Positions 6,007-6,992 of a DNA stretch of 6,992 nt are shown here, piece after piece. The stretch spans positions 4,346 to 11,337 of the forward strand of contig DITX01000170.1 of assembly GCA_002422225.1 (NCBI GenBank), given 5' to 3'. The stretch is from Gammaproteobacteria bacterium UBA6173. GTDB lineage: Bacteria; Pseudomonadota; Gammaproteobacteria; Pseudomonadales; Pseudohongiellaceae. A model generated the notes under the pieces. It saw nothing but the letters and a program-made list of their open reading frames with translations, was not told where the DNA came from and did no database searches. The first letter of the stretch is position 1. Each line of letters begins with the position of its first letter. A program made the position numbers and the translations under genes.

Positions 6007-6055
6007 GAGTTCGCGGTGCTCCGCCACAGACAGACTTATGATCACGTCGAGTATC

Positions 6056-6064
6056 TGCTAGAAT
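6056..6064 (+). promoter_or_regulatory. Extended -10 promoter of the synthase gene
   Basis: TGC followed by TAGAAT (five of six consensus bases) forms an extended -10. The best -35 at 17 bases is only TTATGA (6036-6041 region), which fits a promoter that relies on the extended -10. The downstream CCGTGCCTTTGAAT closely resembles the matching region of the LeuB-type promoter. Predicted transcription start is near 6071, about 29 bases before the ATG. Confidence 0.5.
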
Positions 6065-6099
6065 CCGTGCCTTTGAATAGCTCAGGACAACAACACGGC

Positions 6100-6992
6100 A
6101 TGAACGCACAGACACAAGGCAGACACGTCCAACTTCTTGATACCACGCTTCGCGACGGCGAACAGACTCAAGGGGTGTCATTTGCAGCCAAAGAAAAGCT
6201 GCAAATCGCCCGCGCGCTGCTCCAGGCATTAAAAGTGGATCGCATTGAAGTTGCTTCAGCGCGGGTTTCTGAGGGCGAAAAACAGGCAGTTAAAGACATT
6301 AACGCCTGGGCCGCCCAAGAAGGCCTGCTGGAACGAGTCGAAGTGTTGGGATTTGTGGATTACACACTCAGTGTCAACTGGATTCGCGACGCCGGCGGCA
6401 GAGTGATCAATCTGCTCGCCAAAGGCAGCGAAAAACATTGCCGCGAACAGCTGGGGCGCACCCTCACTGAACACATTCAAGATATCAAGCGTACCGTTGC
6501 TTATGCGCACGAGAACAATCTGTTGGTGAACATGTATCTGGAGGATTGGTCCAACGGTTACAAAGACAGTCCTGACTACGTTTTTGGTCTGGTGGATGGT
6601 GTCAAAGACATCGGTATCCGTCACTTTATGCTGCCAGACACATTGGGAGTTATGACGCCTGATGAGGTGTTCAACGCGCTTACAGAGATGAGCCGGCGCT
6701 TTCCGGGTCGGAATTTTGATTTCCATCCACACAACGATTACGGGCTGGCTACGGCCAATGTCATGGCAGCCGTCAAAGCCGGCATCAGTACCATCCATTG
6801 TACGATCAATTGTCTGGGCGAACGCGCCGGCAACGCGTCATTGGCAGAAGTGGCGGTGGTTTTAAAAGACAAGATGGATATACAACTGTCCATCGATGAA
6901 ACCCGCATCGCCATGCTCAGCCGTATGGTTGAAAACTTCTCTGGCAAATGGATTGCAGCCAACACTCCGATTGTGGGCGCCGATGTTTTTAC
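6100..6992 (+). CDS. leuA: 2-isopropylmalate synthase type enzyme, DRE-TIM metallolyase (3' end outside window)
   Basis: The first 297 residues of an acetyl-CoA-dependent acyltransferase of the isopropylmalate/citramalate/homocitrate synthase family. LLDTTLRDGEQTQGVSF (12-28) supplies the catalytic Arg18 and metal-binding Asp19. VEVLGFVD, VINLLAKGS, EDWSNGYKDSPDYVF and MLPDTLGVMTPDE follow. FHPHND gives metal ligands His209 and His211, and LGERAGNASLAE the conserved Asn245. The overall wording (EVASARVSEGEK, YLEDWSNG, ANTPIVG) is like the synthases I know from Bacteroidetes rather than the long classical LeuA of enteric bacteria. That comparison is from memory. It probably condenses acetyl-CoA with 2-oxoisovalerate for leucine; citramalate synthesis from pyruvate cannot be excluded, and the C-terminal region is off the window. 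AGGA (6084-6087) is 12 bases before the ATG. In-frame TTG (6073) and GTG (6067) codons exist but would overlap the promoter start region. Confidence 0.9.
   Translation, partial: MNAQTQGRHVQLLDTTLRDGEQTQGVSFAAKEKLQIARALLQALKVDRIEVASARVSEGEKQAVKDINAWAAQEGLLERVEVLGFVDYTLSVNWIRDAGGRVINLLAKGSEKHCREQLGRTLTEHIQDIKRTVAYAHENNLLVNMYLEDWSNGYKDSPDYVFGLVDGVKDIGIRHFMLPDTLGVMTPDEVFNALTEMSRRFPGRNFDFHPHNDYGLATANVMAAVKAGISTIHCTINCLGERAGNASLAEVAVVLKDKMDIQLSIDETRIAMLSRMVENFSGKWIAANTPIVGADVF

Noticed and set aside
5948..6229. N-terminal extension of the exported protein (282-residue version)
   Set aside because: It overlaps the start and conserved DTTLRDGEQ region of the synthase on the other strand, buries a clear signal peptide, and reads as Arg/Val-rich antisense.
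6256..6798. 180-residue minus-strand ORF
   Set aside because: It lies wholly antisense to the well-conserved synthase, with no recognisable domain.
1..6992. Defence island, CRISPR, toxin-antitoxin or mobile element
   Set aside because: No spaced repeats, transposase, integrase or paired small toxin/antitoxin genes were found; all large genes belong to metabolic, envelope or RNA-processing families or are a single exported unknown.

Overview
The window reads as ordinary chromosomal DNA of a Gram-negative bacterium, most likely a marine-type gammaproteobacterium. This rests on roughly balanced base composition, Tat, Sec and lipoprotein export signals, an RDD membrane protein and a VanX-like dipeptidase. 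The taxonomic guess is inference from protein style only. I see no mobile element, CRISPR array, tRNA, rRNA or phage gene.

Layout. (1) The left edge (1-950, +) holds a Tat-exported aldo/keto reductase that has lost its first codons to the window edge. (2) Facing it on the minus strand is a two-gene unit: a D-Ala-D-Ala dipeptidase of the VanX/M15D family (2327-3076) followed 21 bases later by a short RNase J-type metallo-beta-lactamase/beta-CASP nuclease (947-2305). The stop codons of the reductase and the nuclease share one TTAA palindrome. (3) Positions 3077-3653 have no large gene. They hold a likely 41-residue single-span membrane protein gene (+), a weaker 45-residue ORF (-), a possible terminator and a palindrome inside the promoter of the next gene. 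(4) 3654-4763 (+) is a 3-isopropylmalate dehydrogenase (LeuB) type enzyme. (5) Converging on it are two minus-strand genes: an RDD membrane protein (4798-5316) and an exported glutamine-rich protein of unknown function (5381-5947). (6) From 6100 to the right edge (+) runs a 2-isopropylmalate synthase type enzyme (DRE-TIM metallolyase), cut by the window end.

How they fit together. The synthase and the dehydrogenase are the first and third enzymes of leucine-type 2-oxoacid chain elongation. Here they are not in one operon but are separated by two opposite-strand genes. Each has its own extended -10 promoter, and these two promoters look strikingly alike (TGCTAGA.T, a GC-rich discriminator, then CCTTTGA), which suggests shared control. 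Only the dehydrogenase promoter carries an 18-bp palindrome between -35 and -10. The isomerase (LeuC/LeuD) is not in the window. The remaining genes look like unrelated envelope and RNA-metabolism housekeeping functions. No new multi-gene system is evident. The points most worth a second look are the two micro-ORFs and promoter signals at 3077-3653, the paired leu-type promoters, the C-terminally short RNase J, and the exported unknown protein.
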